Assembly (NCBI GenBank): GCA_023667045.1 | Contig: JAMPAU010000002.1 | Span: forward strand, 266,842 to 330,841 | Length of the DNA stretch: 64,000 bases | Origin: Ruminococcus flavefaciens | GTDB taxonomy: Bacteria > Bacillota > Clostridia > Oscillospirales > Ruminococcaceae | Direction of reading: 5' to 3' | In this document: positions 53,398-61,675 of the stretch, one piece after another | How the letters are laid out: every line of letters starts with the position of its first letter | Position numbering within the stretch: position 1 is the stretch's first letter | Made by a program: the position numbers and the translations under genes | The notes under the pieces: generated by a model | Seen by the model: the letters and a program-made list of their open reading frames with translations, nothing else | The model's database searches: none | What the model was told of the DNA's origin: nothing

Positions 53398-54693
53398 ATG
53401 ACAAAATTCAATAAGCTCGTGGCGGCGGCGGTATCTTTTGCACTTGGTGTGACTGCTGTCGGCTGTACTCCCACAATAGGCAAGGGTACTGAAATGGCTA
53501 TGACTGCCGACGGCTATGATGTAAGCTCCGGTCTTTTTATCTTCTATACTATCCGTGCATATGAAGACGCTGTTAGTATTATTTCTGAAAAGAACGGCAC
53601 AGAGCCTACTGTAAAGGAAGTAAAAAACTCACATATTGATAATCTTGAGGCTGAAGAATGGATTCAGGACAAGGCAACGGAATACTGTATGAATATTGCC
53701 GCTATTGAAAATGAATTTAACAAGATAGGCGGTAAGCTTACAGATGAGGAACTCTCTGAAATTGAAACAATAGCAGACAGTCAGATTGACCCAGAGGGTA
53801 CTGATATTTACTCTAAAAACGGCGTGGGCAAGGAATCACTGAAAAAGGTAGTAAGTGCTACCGGAAGCGGAAACAATTATTTCGGAGAATATGAATATAT
53901 GCAGAAATGCATATTTGAACATTATTACGGATTTGACGGCGAAAAAGGCTGTTCAGAAGAAGAACTCAAAGACTATTTTGATGAAAACTTCGCAAGAGTA
54001 AAGTATATCTCAATCAGCATGACAGATGAAGAAGGCGAATCCCTCAGCGACGACGAAAAGAGAGCTTTACGCCGTAAAGCTGAAGACTATGCAAGAGAAA
54101 TCAATGGCGAAAAAGACAACATGGATAAAATGTTCAAGATGAACGAAATGCAGGAAGACTATGATGAGTATATTTCCACACAGACTACTTCCGCAGATGA
54201 AGAAGAAACTACCACCACTACTACTACCACAACAACTACTACTGATACTGACGAAACTCAGACTACCACTACTACAAATCCATATGAAAATGAACGTCTC
54301 GTACAGAGATACACAACTACCACTACTGACGATACAGAAGACGATTCTGAAACAACTACCACAACTGCTGAAGAAACTGATTCTGAAAAGGCAGACAGAG
54401 AATACAAGCAGTTTTTATTTGATGAGATTGAAATGAACAAGGCTACAGTCTATGAATATGACGAAGATACTCTTTATGTCGTAATCAGAGGAGACCTAAG
54501 AGAACGTATGACAGAAGATGACTACTGGTCTGAAGACTATATATACAGTCTCCAGTTGCTCAGATATAATGATGATTTCGTTGACTATATGGAGGGTCTT
54601 GCTAAAAATTTAGTTCCTGAAAAGAATGATTCTTCATTCAGAAGATACGCTCCTTTCAAGCTTGACCTCTCATCACTCGAACCAACAGAATAA
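53398..54693 (+). CDS. PrsA/SurA-like foldase lipoprotein with Thr-rich insert
   Basis: 431 aa. The ATG at 53398 was chosen for its Shine-Dalgarno; the signal peptide then ends in the lipobox TAVGC near residue 24, so it is a lipoprotein. Residues 25-200 have the helical SurA_N/PrsA chaperone pattern with a conserved-looking EEELKDYFDENFARVKYISI. That segment normally leads into a parvulin PPIase domain, but here it is split by an acidic Thr-rich stretch (about residues 262-335, Thr runs at 54216-54280 and 54310-54365), after which the C-terminal helical part resumes. Prolyl isomerase activity is therefore doubtful. Inferred role: folding of exported proteins. Confidence 0.75.
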   Translation: MTKFNKLVAAAVSFALGVTAVGCTPTIGKGTEMAMTADGYDVSSGLFIFYTIRAYEDAVSIISEKNGTEPTVKEVKNSHIDNLEAEEWIQDKATEYCMNIAAIENEFNKIGGKLTDEELSEIETIADSQIDPEGTDIYSKNGVGKESLKKVVSATGSGNNYFGEYEYMQKCIFEHYYGFDGEKGCSEEELKDYFDENFARVKYISISMTDEEGESLSDDEKRALRRKAEDYAREINGEKDNMDKMFKMNEMQEDYDEYISTQTTSADEEETTTTTTTTTTTTDTDETQTTTTTNPYENERLVQRYTTTTTDDTEDDSETTTTTAEETDSEKADREYKQFLFDEIEMNKATVYEYDEDTLYVVIRGDLRERMTEDDYWSEDYIYSLQLLRYNDDFVDYMEGLAKNLVPEKNDSSFRRYAPFKLDLSSLEPTE

Positions 54694-54705
54694 CGTCTAC
54701 CGGAA

Positions 54706-54743
54706 AAAAAGGGGCTGTGCTTTCCTGCATAGTCCCTTTTTTA
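54706..54743 (+). terminator. Terminator after the PrsA-like gene
   Basis: AAAAAGGGGCTGTGC (54706-54720) pairs with GCATAGTCCCTTTTT (54727-54741) with two G-U pairs and is followed by TTA. Confidence 0.88.
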
Positions 54744-54755
54744 TAGGAGTATTTT

Positions 54756-55202
54756 ATGATTTATACAGAACTTACAAATAAGGCAATGCATATTGCATAC
54801 AAGGCACATCACGGACAGTATGACATTAACGGCGTGCCGTATATATTCCACCCATACCATGTTGCCGAGCAGATGACAGACGAAATAACCGCCTGTGTAG
54901 CCTTGCTTCATGACGTTGTTGAAGATACTGCCATAACTATGGAGGAACTGGAGCAGGAGTTTCCGCCGGAAGTAACAAATGCCCTTAAACTTCTTACGCA
55001 TGAAAAGGGAACGGATTATTTTGAATATGTAGAAAGAATAGGGTCGAATCCTGTCGCACGTGCCGTAAAAATTGCTGACATTGAACATAATTCCGATACA
55101 AGCCGTATAACAGACATAAAAGCCGTGCCGGAAGAAAAGCTGATATACTGGCGGTATAAATATTCAGAGGCAAAACGCATTCTTGAAAAATATACAGACT
55201 AA
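54756..55202 (+). CDS. Small HD hydrolase, MESH1/SpoT-HD-like
   Basis: 148 aa, only the HD domain of RelA/SpoT proteins. AYKAHHGQYDINGVPYIFHP near residue 14 and ACVALLHDVVEDT near residue 46 provide His and the HD dyad for Mn. KIADIEHNSDTSR near residue 108 is the last ligand block. This matches small alarmone hydrolases (SAH), which degrade (p)ppGpp. A related hydrolase activity, such as MESH1 on NADPH, is also possible. No synthetase partner is in the window. The gene follows a terminator and has Shine-Dalgarno TAGGAG. Confidence 0.85.
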   Translation: MIYTELTNKAMHIAYKAHHGQYDINGVPYIFHPYHVAEQMTDEITACVALLHDVVEDTAITMEELEQEFPPEVTNALKLLTHEKGTDYFEYVERIGSNPVARAVKIADIEHNSDTSRITDIKAVPEEKLIYWRYKYSEAKRILEKYTD

Positions 55203-55221
55203 AAATTGTGCATTATGCATG

Positions 55222-55250
55222 GTGACAATCTAAAAAAAATATGGTATAAT
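55222..55250 (+). promoter_or_regulatory. Promoter of the DnaD-like / DnaC-like pair
   Basis: GTGACA, 17-base spacer, TATAAT, about 38 bases before a TTG start with Shine-Dalgarno GAGGGGAGG. Confidence 0.65.
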
Positions 55251-55287
55251 ATTATATGAAAAATAAAATCTGAGGGGAGGAATTTTT

Positions 55288-56295
55288 TTGGAATTTAAAG
55301 CTAATAACGGTGCATGGGGAAATATGTTTGGAGTACCATGCGTAGTTGCCGATAATCTGCTGAAAATAGCAGACGGAGAGTGTATAAAAGTTCTGCTGTA
55401 TATTCTCAGATATTCGGGTAAAGACTGTTCAGATGAGGAAATATCAGCTAATACGGGGGTAGGATTGCAGGAAGTAAGAGACGCAGTTTCATTCTGGCAG
55501 AGAGCCAATGTCATTACCGCACAGAATGCAGTGCCGGATATGTTACGTACTGTTCAGCCTGTACAGCCGGAGATAACCAAGACCGTTCCGGAAAATCCGC
55601 CCGTACAGAAAAATGCAGTAAAACCATCACCCAAAAAGAGAACATGGACAGGCTCTGAAATAGAACGCATAAAAAATGAACGCCGTGACATAGCAGAGCT
55701 TTTTGAGGTGGCACAGTCGTATCTTGGTATTCTTAATCCTGCTCAGACAGATTCGCTTCTGTATATGTGTATACAACTCGGACTTAAAACGGAAGTAATA
55801 ATCATTCTTATAAGCTACTGCTGTGATATAGATAAAAAAAGTACAAATTACATAGAAAAAATAGCATGCCAGTGGGAAGAGGATAATATCAATACTCTTG
55901 AACTGGCAACAGACGAGGTACAGCGTCTTAAATCAAAACATGACTATATCAATCAGGTTATGAATATTGTAAAAGTCAGCAGGATTGCAAAGGAGCATGA
56001 GGCAATAATAGAGCAGTGGCAGAAATGGGGTATATCATCAGAGCTAATTTCTGAGGCTTACGAAATAAATCTGAAAAACAAGAATCTGGACTATAAGCTT
56101 GATTTTAGGTATATGAACGGCATTATTAAAAAATGGCATGAAAAGGGAATAAAGGATTTGAATGGCATAAATGAGGATAACAGACAGTATAAACAGAATA
56201 ACTCACAGAAGTACACCAAAAATGATGATGACTTCGATGCAGATATGTACAGCATATGCATAAATAACTTTGAGGTAATAAAAAATGAAATCTGA
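55288..56295 (+). CDS. DnaD-domain primosomal protein
   Basis: 335 aa from a TTG start. The N-terminal winged-helix part (residues 1-85, VADNLLKIADGECIKVLLYI) resembles DnaD/DnaB N-domains. A Pro-rich linker spans about 90-115. Two helical DnaD_2-like modules follow (residues 130-200 and 220-290) with the late motif YMNGIIKKWHEKGI near residue 270 corresponding to the family YxxxILxxW signature. Together with the next gene (an AAA+ loader) it should help load the replicative helicase. It overlaps that gene by 11 bases. Confidence 0.88.
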   Translation: MEFKANNGAWGNMFGVPCVVADNLLKIADGECIKVLLYILRYSGKDCSDEEISANTGVGLQEVRDAVSFWQRANVITAQNAVPDMLRTVQPVQPEITKTVPENPPVQKNAVKPSPKKRTWTGSEIERIKNERRDIAELFEVAQSYLGILNPAQTDSLLYMCIQLGLKTEVIIILISYCCDIDKKSTNYIEKIACQWEEDNINTLELATDEVQRLKSKHDYINQVMNIVKVSRIAKEHEAIIEQWQKWGISSELISEAYEINLKNKNLDYKLDFRYMNGIIKKWHEKGIKDLNGINEDNRQYKQNNSQKYTKNDDDFDADMYSICINNFEVIKNEI

Positions 56296-57247
56296 AATAT
56301 TTGAAAAAGTACAGATAATCATACAAAACAGGCGAAGAAATGCGGTAATTGAAAATGAACGCCGTATAGACGAGATAAACGAAAGAATCCCTCAAATAAG
56401 GGAAATTAACAATACAATAGCAAATGCAGGAAAAGAACTTATAAAAATTATCAGAGCAGGCGATAATGACAAACAACAGAGAATTGAAAAGCTCAAACGT
56501 GACAATCTCGATGCACAAAAAGCGTCAAGGTGGTGTCTTGTCCAAAACGGCTATCCGGCCGATTATCTTGATATTCATTATACCTGCCCTGTATGCAGTG
56601 ATACAGGATATGACAAAGACAATAATATATGTGAATGTTTTATCAAACTGTGCGGAAAACTTGAAGCAGATGAAATAAATAAACATTCACATCTTGAACT
56701 TTCAAGCTTTGATACATTCAGTCTTTCATATTATATGAATAACGATTATTATATAATGAAAGAAATTTATGAAAGTATGAAACGCTATGCAGAGAAATTC
56801 AATCAGCAGTCAAAAAGCCTTTTGCTTTTAGGCGGTACTGGTTTAGGAAAAACACATCTTTCGCTTGCCATTGCAAATAAGGTGCTTGAAAAGGGCTATA
56901 GCGTTGTCTATGATTCAACTATCAATATTCTGCATGAAATTGAAAAAGAGCATTTTAGCCGTGAGCATATTTCCGAAATGACAGACCTTGTTATGCAAAC
57001 TGATTTGCTTATCTTAGATGATTTAGGCACAGAACATACCACGCCTTTTTATAGTTCCACTATATATAACATAATAAATACACGTCTTAACCGCAGTAAA
57101 CCAACTATTATAAGTACTAATCTTGAACCTAATGAAATAAGTAAGAGATATGAGGCAAGAGTAGCATCACGTCTTGTTACACAATATATCAATTTTCATT
57201 TTGTTGGTTCAGACGTAAGACTGCAAAAATACAGGGAAAAGATGTAA
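56285..57247 (+). CDS. DnaC/DnaI-like AAA+ helicase loader
   Basis: 320 aa. A coiled-coil N-terminus (about residues 1-85) is followed by a zinc-binding CPVCSDTGYDKDNNICEC near residue 101, then an AAA+ domain: Walker A GGTGLGKTH near residue 183, Walker B LLILDDLGTE near residue 240, and sensor segments IISTNLEPNEI near residue 276. Zinc module plus AAA+ is the DnaI arrangement. It loads DnaB-type helicase at origins and restarts. Coupled to the DnaD-like gene and ended by a strong terminator. Confidence 0.92.
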   Translation: MKSEIFEKVQIIIQNRRRNAVIENERRIDEINERIPQIREINNTIANAGKELIKIIRAGDNDKQQRIEKLKRDNLDAQKASRWCLVQNGYPADYLDIHYTCPVCSDTGYDKDNNICECFIKLCGKLEADEINKHSHLELSSFDTFSLSYYMNNDYYIMKEIYESMKRYAEKFNQQSKSLLLLGGTGLGKTHLSLAIANKVLEKGYSVVYDSTINILHEIEKEHFSREHISEMTDLVMQTDLLILDDLGTEHTTPFYSSTIYNIINTRLNRSKPTIISTNLEPNEISKRYEARVASRLVTQYINFHFVGSDVRLQKYREKM

Positions 57248-57280
57248 AACTGCAAAAATACAATCAGATATTAAATAAGA

Positions 57281-57320
57281 AAACAGACCTGAATAAATGA
57301 GCAGGTCTGTTTTTTTTTGT
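57281..57320. terminator. Bidirectional terminator
   Basis: AAACAGACCTG (57281-57291) pairs with CAGGTCTGTTT (57302-57312) and runs into nine T. It sits between the convergent helicase-loader and sigma-factor genes. Confidence 0.88.
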
Positions 57321-57328
57321 GTGCTTGT

Positions 57329-58012
57329 TCAGAAAGGCGTTGTATCGTACATTTTTTTCAGCTTTTCAATAGCCTTTTTTTCAAGCCGTGATACATATGA
57401 ACGGGAAATATTAAGTTTTTTAGATGTTTCGCTCTGTGTATGCGGACTTTTTCCGTATAGACCATATCGGTATATGATAATTTCAAGTTCACGCTTATCA
57501 AGACACTTGTCAAGAAATTCATATAACTGTCTTGAACGTATAAGCAAATCTACCTGTTCATGAATGTCTATTCCGTCGTCAATCAAGTCCATAAGGGTGA
57601 GGGCGTTTCCGTCCTTGTCAAATTCAACAGGTTCGTTTATATATACATCTCCGGCGGTTTTGCGTGCTGAACGGAAACTCATAAGTATTTCGTTTTCTAT
57701 ACATCGGCTTGCATAGGTTGCGAACTTTGCACCGTTTGTATAGTCGAAAGTAGACACTGCCTTTATAAGACCTATCGTACCTATAGAAATAAGTTCGTCC
57801 TGCTCCGGCACAGTCGAGGCATATTTTTTTACTATATGTGCAACAAGCCTCAGATTATGCTCTATAAGCTTATTGCGTGAAGATTTGTCGCCGTCTGCCA
57901 TTTTTCTGAAACATTCTCCCTCCTCTTTTTTTGAGAGCGGTTTAGGAAAAGCATTATTGCCCTCAACGTGCAGGGCAAAAAAGAAAAGGTTTTTGATGAT
58001 TTCTGCAAACAT
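57329..58012 (-). CDS. sigK: SigK-like RNA polymerase sigma factor
   Basis: 227 aa. Start at MFAEIIKNL (58012), eight bases after CCGGAGGTG. The N-terminal hydrophobic stretch (residues 5-14) followed by NAFPKPLSKKEEGECFRKM resembles the processed N-terminus of SigK. Region 2 is intact (RNKLIEHNLRLVAHIVKKYA, DELISIGTIGLIKAVSTFD, FATYASRCIENEILM), and region 4 ends RSYVSRLEKKAIEKL. Uninterrupted, unlike the skin-split Bacillus gene. In spore formers SigK drives late mother-cell genes; if the host does not sporulate, its role has drifted. No other sporulation gene is adjacent. Confidence 0.85.
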   Translation of the reverse strand: MFAEIIKNLFFFALHVEGNNAFPKPLSKKEEGECFRKMADGDKSSRNKLIEHNLRLVAHIVKKYASTVPEQDELISIGTIGLIKAVSTFDYTNGAKFATYASRCIENEILMSFRSARKTAGDVYINEPVEFDKDGNALTLMDLIDDGIDIHEQVDLLIRSRQLYEFLDKCLDKRELEIIIYRYGLYGKSPHTQSETSKKLNISRSYVSRLEKKAIEKLKKMYDTTPF

Positions 58013-58028
58013 ATATATCACCTCCGGA

Positions 58029-58056
58029 AATATACTATGCACAAAGGCTTGAACAA
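58029..58056 (-). promoter_or_regulatory. Possible promoter of the SigK-like gene
   Basis: Minus strand: TTGTTC, 16-base spacer, TATATT. Weak but well placed. Confidence 0.4.
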
Positions 58057-58082
58057 TAGTTCTCTTTTTCTGAAATTTTTTC

Positions 58083-58111
58083 TTGCAAAAGATTCTGAAA
58101 TGTGTTATGAT
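58083..58111 (+). promoter_or_regulatory. Promoter of the ParE-like gene
   Basis: TTGCAA, 17-base spacer, TATGAT, with Shine-Dalgarno AGAGAGGACAGG before the ATG. Confidence 0.7.
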
Positions 58112-58152
58112 AGTAAAGAAACTTTTAAAGAAAAGAGAGGACAGGTATAAAT

Positions 58153-60132
58153 ATGGCTGATAAAAATAATTACGGAAACGACAGTATCACTATGCTGAAA
58201 GGTGCTGACAAGGTAAGAAAACGCCCTGCCGTCATATTCGGCTCGGACGGTCTCGACGGCTGTGAGCATTCAATCTTTGAGGTTATCTCAAACTCCATTG
58301 ATGAAGCACGTGAGGGTTATGGAAAGAAAATAATCGTCACGCACTACAGAAACCACGATATTGAGGTTGAAGATTTCGGGCGTGGCTGTCCGGTTGACTT
58401 CAATAATAACGAACAGCGGTATAACTGGGAGCTTGTCTACTGTGAACTCTATGCAGGCGGTAAGTATGACGATACAGCGGAATCATATGAATATTCATTG
58501 GGTCTTAACGGTCTCGGACTTTGTGCTACACAGTTTTCGTCTGAGTTCATGGACGTTGAGGTTGTACGTGACGGCTTTAAATATAATCTTCACTTTGAAA
58601 AGGGCGATAATGTCGGCGGTCTTCATAAAGAACCTTGCCGTAAGAAACAGACTGGCACTAAAACACACTGGAGACCCGACTTGGAGGTTTTCACGGATAT
58701 AGCAGTATCAGATGATTATTTCTGTGATATTCTGAAAAGACAGGCGGTTGTCAATCCCGATATACTTTTTGTGTTCCGTTCTGAAACAGAAACAGGCGAC
58801 TTTACGGAGCAGGAATTTATATACCAAAACGGCATAACAGACTATGTTTCCGAGATAGCAGGAGATAAGGCTATGACTACTATTCAGCACTGGTCGGCTG
58901 AAAAAAGAGGTCGTGACCGTGAAGACAAACCCGAATATAAGGTTAAACTTGATGTTGCAGTTACTTTTTCCAATAAGATAAAGCTTACAGAATATTATCA
59001 TAATTCAAGTTTTCTGGAGCATGGCGGTTCACCGGAAGACGCTGTTAAACGTGCCTTTGTGTATCAGATTGATAGCTTTATAAAGCAGAATAACGGTTAT
59101 CAGAAGAACGAGAGCAAGATAAGCTATGTGGATGTTGAGGAGTGCTTGGTGCTTGTTTCCTCGTCGTTTTCCACTCAGACATCATACGAGAATCAGACCA
59201 AAAAGGCTATCACTAATAAATTTATCCGTGAGGCTATGACAGAGTTCCTCAAACATCAGCTTGAAATATACTTCATAGAGAATCCCGACGAGGCACAGAA
59301 GATAGCGGAGCAGGTTCTAATAAACAAGCGGAGCAGGGAAAACGCTGAAAGGGTACGTCTGAATGTAAAGAAGAAACTTACCGGCAGTATAGACCTTGCT
59401 AATATGGTTGATAAGTTCGTTGACTGTAGAACTAAAGACGTTACAAGGCGAGAGATATATATAGTTGAGGGTGATTCTGCATTAGGTTCTGTAAAACTCG
59501 CACGTGATGCGGAGTTTCAGGCAATAATTCCCGTGCGTGGCAAAATCCTTAACTGCCTTAAAGCCGAGTATACAAAGATATTCAAGAGTGAGATTATAAC
59601 GGACTTGATAAAGGTTTTAGGCTGTGGCGTTGAGGTGAACACCAAGGCAAACAAAGACCTTTCCACGTTCAATATAGATAACTTCCGTTGGAGCAAGATT
59701 GTAATCTGTACGGACGCTGACGTTGACGGCTTCCAGATAAGAACGCTTATACTCACCATGCTGTACAGACTTACTCCGACACTCATTGAAAAGGGCTATG
59801 TGTATATTGCTGAATCGCCTTTATTTGAGATAAACACAAAAGACAAAACATACTTCGCATATACTGAGCAGGAAAAACAGCACATTCTTAAAATGATAGG
59901 CAACAAGAAGTATACTATACAGCGTTCCAAAGGTCTTGGCGAAAATGAGCCGGATATGATGTCGCTGACTACCATGAACCCCGATACAAGACGTTTAATA
60001 AAGGTCACGGCGGACGACATAACAGAATCGGCAGAAGTCTTTGAAATGCTACTCGGTGACGACTTGCAGGGCAGAAAACAGTATATTTCAGAATACGGTG
60101 CGGATTATCTCGAACTCGCCGACATAAGCTGA
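58153..60132 (+). CDS. parE: Type IIA topoisomerase ATPase subunit (ParE/GyrB-like, divergent)
   Basis: 659 aa. GHKL ATPase domain: FEVISNSIDEAREGYG near residue 43 with the catalytic Glu and Asn, GRGCPVD near residue 76, and GLNGLGLCATQ near residue 115. The transducer is near 240-390. The Toprim domain has EGDSALGSVKLARD near residue 438 and the CTDADVDGFQIRTLIL metal motif near residue 520, followed by QRSKGLGENEPDMM. The usual RKRPGMYIG appears as RKRPAVIFGSDGL, and several loops differ from GyrB, so this is a divergent topoisomerase IV-type protein. Its partner is at 61676. Confidence 0.88.
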   Translation: MADKNNYGNDSITMLKGADKVRKRPAVIFGSDGLDGCEHSIFEVISNSIDEAREGYGKKIIVTHYRNHDIEVEDFGRGCPVDFNNNEQRYNWELVYCELYAGGKYDDTAESYEYSLGLNGLGLCATQFSSEFMDVEVVRDGFKYNLHFEKGDNVGGLHKEPCRKKQTGTKTHWRPDLEVFTDIAVSDDYFCDILKRQAVVNPDILFVFRSETETGDFTEQEFIYQNGITDYVSEIAGDKAMTTIQHWSAEKRGRDREDKPEYKVKLDVAVTFSNKIKLTEYYHNSSFLEHGGSPEDAVKRAFVYQIDSFIKQNNGYQKNESKISYVDVEECLVLVSSSFSTQTSYENQTKKAITNKFIREAMTEFLKHQLEIYFIENPDEAQKIAEQVLINKRSRENAERVRLNVKKKLTGSIDLANMVDKFVDCRTKDVTRREIYIVEGDSALGSVKLARDAEFQAIIPVRGKILNCLKAEYTKIFKSEIITDLIKVLGCGVEVNTKANKDLSTFNIDNFRWSKIVICTDADVDGFQIRTLILTMLYRLTPTLIEKGYVYIAESPLFEINTKDKTYFAYTEQEKQHILKMIGNKKYTIQRSKGLGENEPDMMSLTTMNPDTRRLIKVTADDITESAEVFEMLLGDDLQGRKQYISEYGADYLELADIS

Positions 60133-60166
60133 TGACACGATTTTTTGTGCATAATTCATAGTGTAC

Positions 60167-60183
60167 CTACCGTCTGGAGACAA
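60167..60183 (+). repeat. Left arm of a 17-bp inverted repeat around the DUF6688-like gene
   Basis: CTACCGTCTGGAGACAA is the reverse complement of 61585-61601 at 16 of 17 positions. Nearby is a TGCATAAT-type motif, also found next to the right arm. Confidence 0.6.
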
Positions 60184-60224
60184 CCCGACTTATATATTTT
60201 TAACAAGAAAGGAGATGATTTTTG

Positions 60225-61532
60225 ATGATTATGCTAATTGTTTTAAGTATTTTCACTGTGATGATGATGTTCAATATATGTATCATCAAGGAATCCGACC
60301 ATAACCCCGACGGCAAAACCACAAAAGCAGATAAAATTATATTCGGAGCAGGTGCAGTGCCTTTATTGGTATTGATTATTGGTGACATAATAAACAATGG
60401 CGGAACAGTAACGATTGACGATATATTTATTTTGATTGCAGGCAGTGCATTTATATGGTTTCCGTTCAGTATGACGGGTCTTAATATAAAGCACCTCATC
60501 AAGGATACAAACTCATGGGCTATCGATATTCTGACTATAGTAGTAGGTGGAGTATATCATATTATGCTTTTAAGTATGATAGGCGGTGACGCTATGACCG
60601 ACGGTATGTCCGGCAAGCCCTACACAGAAGCCATATATCCAAACCAATATCACGAGATGATAAACAGTGAATACGGTTCAATAATAGAGTGGGTAATGGT
60701 AATAGGATTTATAAGTATGATAATGTTATGTGCAAGAAAACCCATGAAAACACCGCCTTTGCAGTCTGCATTGTGTATAGCGTTCACGGCGATAACGCTG
60801 TTGCTCATGGGTGTGATGTATGTTCAGATGATAAAAAACTTTGAAATAAGCTTTATTATGTTTTACCTGTACTACTTCAACTTGATAATAATATCGGCAC
60901 GTCGTATACGCTATCACATAACTGAGCAGGTAAGGCTTGCAAACGAATGTGAAACGGCATTCCGGACGAAAACAGGTGAGAGACTGCATAAAATAATGTC
61001 AACCATATCCGGAATGACCAAATTCAGCTTTATGCTGATACTGCCGATAGCTGTAATATGTGAGATACTCTATATACTTCTCGGACAGGGTGCGGACGGC
61101 TTTATAAAGGCTTTCACGATGACTGCCGACTGGACTTTTTCCACACAAGTACCACCTCCACCTATGGAGTATCAAGGGCATTATCTGTGTACGGTTGCGG
61201 TATGCGGTCATGAAAAAGTAGTAAAGCCCTTGCGTTACGGAGTGCGTTTAAATAAGAAGATAGTAGTAAACAGACAGTTGCTTATAGCTAATGCCTTTGA
61301 GGACTTAATAAAGGAACGTCTTCCGAAATCGCATCGGATAATAAGAAACTTCTATGATAAATACGGCTATCCGGTATCAAGGCATATAACAACACGCACA
61401 AGGGCGGATATAGTGTATATCGCCATGAAACCGCTTGAATGGTTATTTTTGGCGGTACTGTATATGTTTGACGTACAGCCGGAAAACAGAATAGCAGTGC
61501 AGTATTCGGAATGCAGTAAAATTAAAACATAA
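60225..61532 (+). CDS. Membrane protein, DUF6688-like
   Basis: 435 aa. The ATG at 60225 follows AAAGGAGATGA. The N-terminal half has about six to seven hydrophobic helices (residues 1-30, 40-60, 65-85, 100-125, 150-168, 175-200, 205-225), and another is near residue 270. The C-terminal 125 residues are soluble with HYLCTVAVCGHEKVVKPLR near residue 321, a possible metal site, followed by NRQLLIANAFEDLIKERLP and FYDKYGYPVSRHI. This tail matches what I know of DUF6688, an uncharacterised family. It is placed between the two topoisomerase subunits and bounded by inverted repeats. Confidence 0.65.
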   Translation: MIMLIVLSIFTVMMMFNICIIKESDHNPDGKTTKADKIIFGAGAVPLLVLIIGDIINNGGTVTIDDIFILIAGSAFIWFPFSMTGLNIKHLIKDTNSWAIDILTIVVGGVYHIMLLSMIGGDAMTDGMSGKPYTEAIYPNQYHEMINSEYGSIIEWVMVIGFISMIMLCARKPMKTPPLQSALCIAFTAITLLLMGVMYVQMIKNFEISFIMFYLYYFNLIIISARRIRYHITEQVRLANECETAFRTKTGERLHKIMSTISGMTKFSFMLILPIAVICEILYILLGQGADGFIKAFTMTADWTFSTQVPPPPMEYQGHYLCTVAVCGHEKVVKPLRYGVRLNKKIVVNRQLLIANAFEDLIKERLPKSHRIIRNFYDKYGYPVSRHITTRTRADIVYIAMKPLEWLFLAVLYMFDVQPENRIAVQYSECSKIKT

Positions 61533-61563
61533 AATTAAATATCAAAATAGAGGTAAAGAATTT

Positions 61564-61653
61564 ATGCATAATGCACAGATAGACTTGTTTCCAGACGGTA
61601 GCACCACTGTAAATACTGTACAAAAAAGTACCACCACTGAGCAGGTTAAATAA
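61564..61653 (+). CDS. Possible 29-residue peptide between the DUF6688-like and ParC-like genes
   Basis: ATG at 61564 follows AGAGGTAAAG and reads MHNAQIDLFPDGSTTVNTVQ plus nine more residues, ending in a TAA 19 bases before the Shine-Dalgarno of the ParC-like gene. Polar, no signal. It contains the right arm of the inverted repeat and a TGCATAAT motif, so it may be only repeat sequence read by chance, or a leader peptide coupling translation of the topoisomerase gene. Confidence 0.25.
   Translation: MHNAQIDLFPDGSTTVNTVQKSTTTEQVK
61585..61601 (-). repeat. Right arm of the 17-bp inverted repeat
   Basis: TTGTTTCCAGACGGTAG, the inverted partner of 60167-60183 with one mismatch. About 1.4 kb separates the arms. 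Confidence 0.6.
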
Positions 61654-61675
61654 ACGAAAGGGAGAATTTTTAAAT

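Noticed and set aside
54216-54365. Possible CRISPR or tandem repeat from ACTACTACC-type runs
   Set aside because: Simple trinucleotide coding repeat for Thr; no spacers or regular repeat units. No CRISPR array was seen anywhere in the window.
54161-54436. Leu/Pro-rich frame inside the PrsA-like gene
   Set aside because: Out-of-frame reading of the Thr-rich repeats; low complexity, no start signal.
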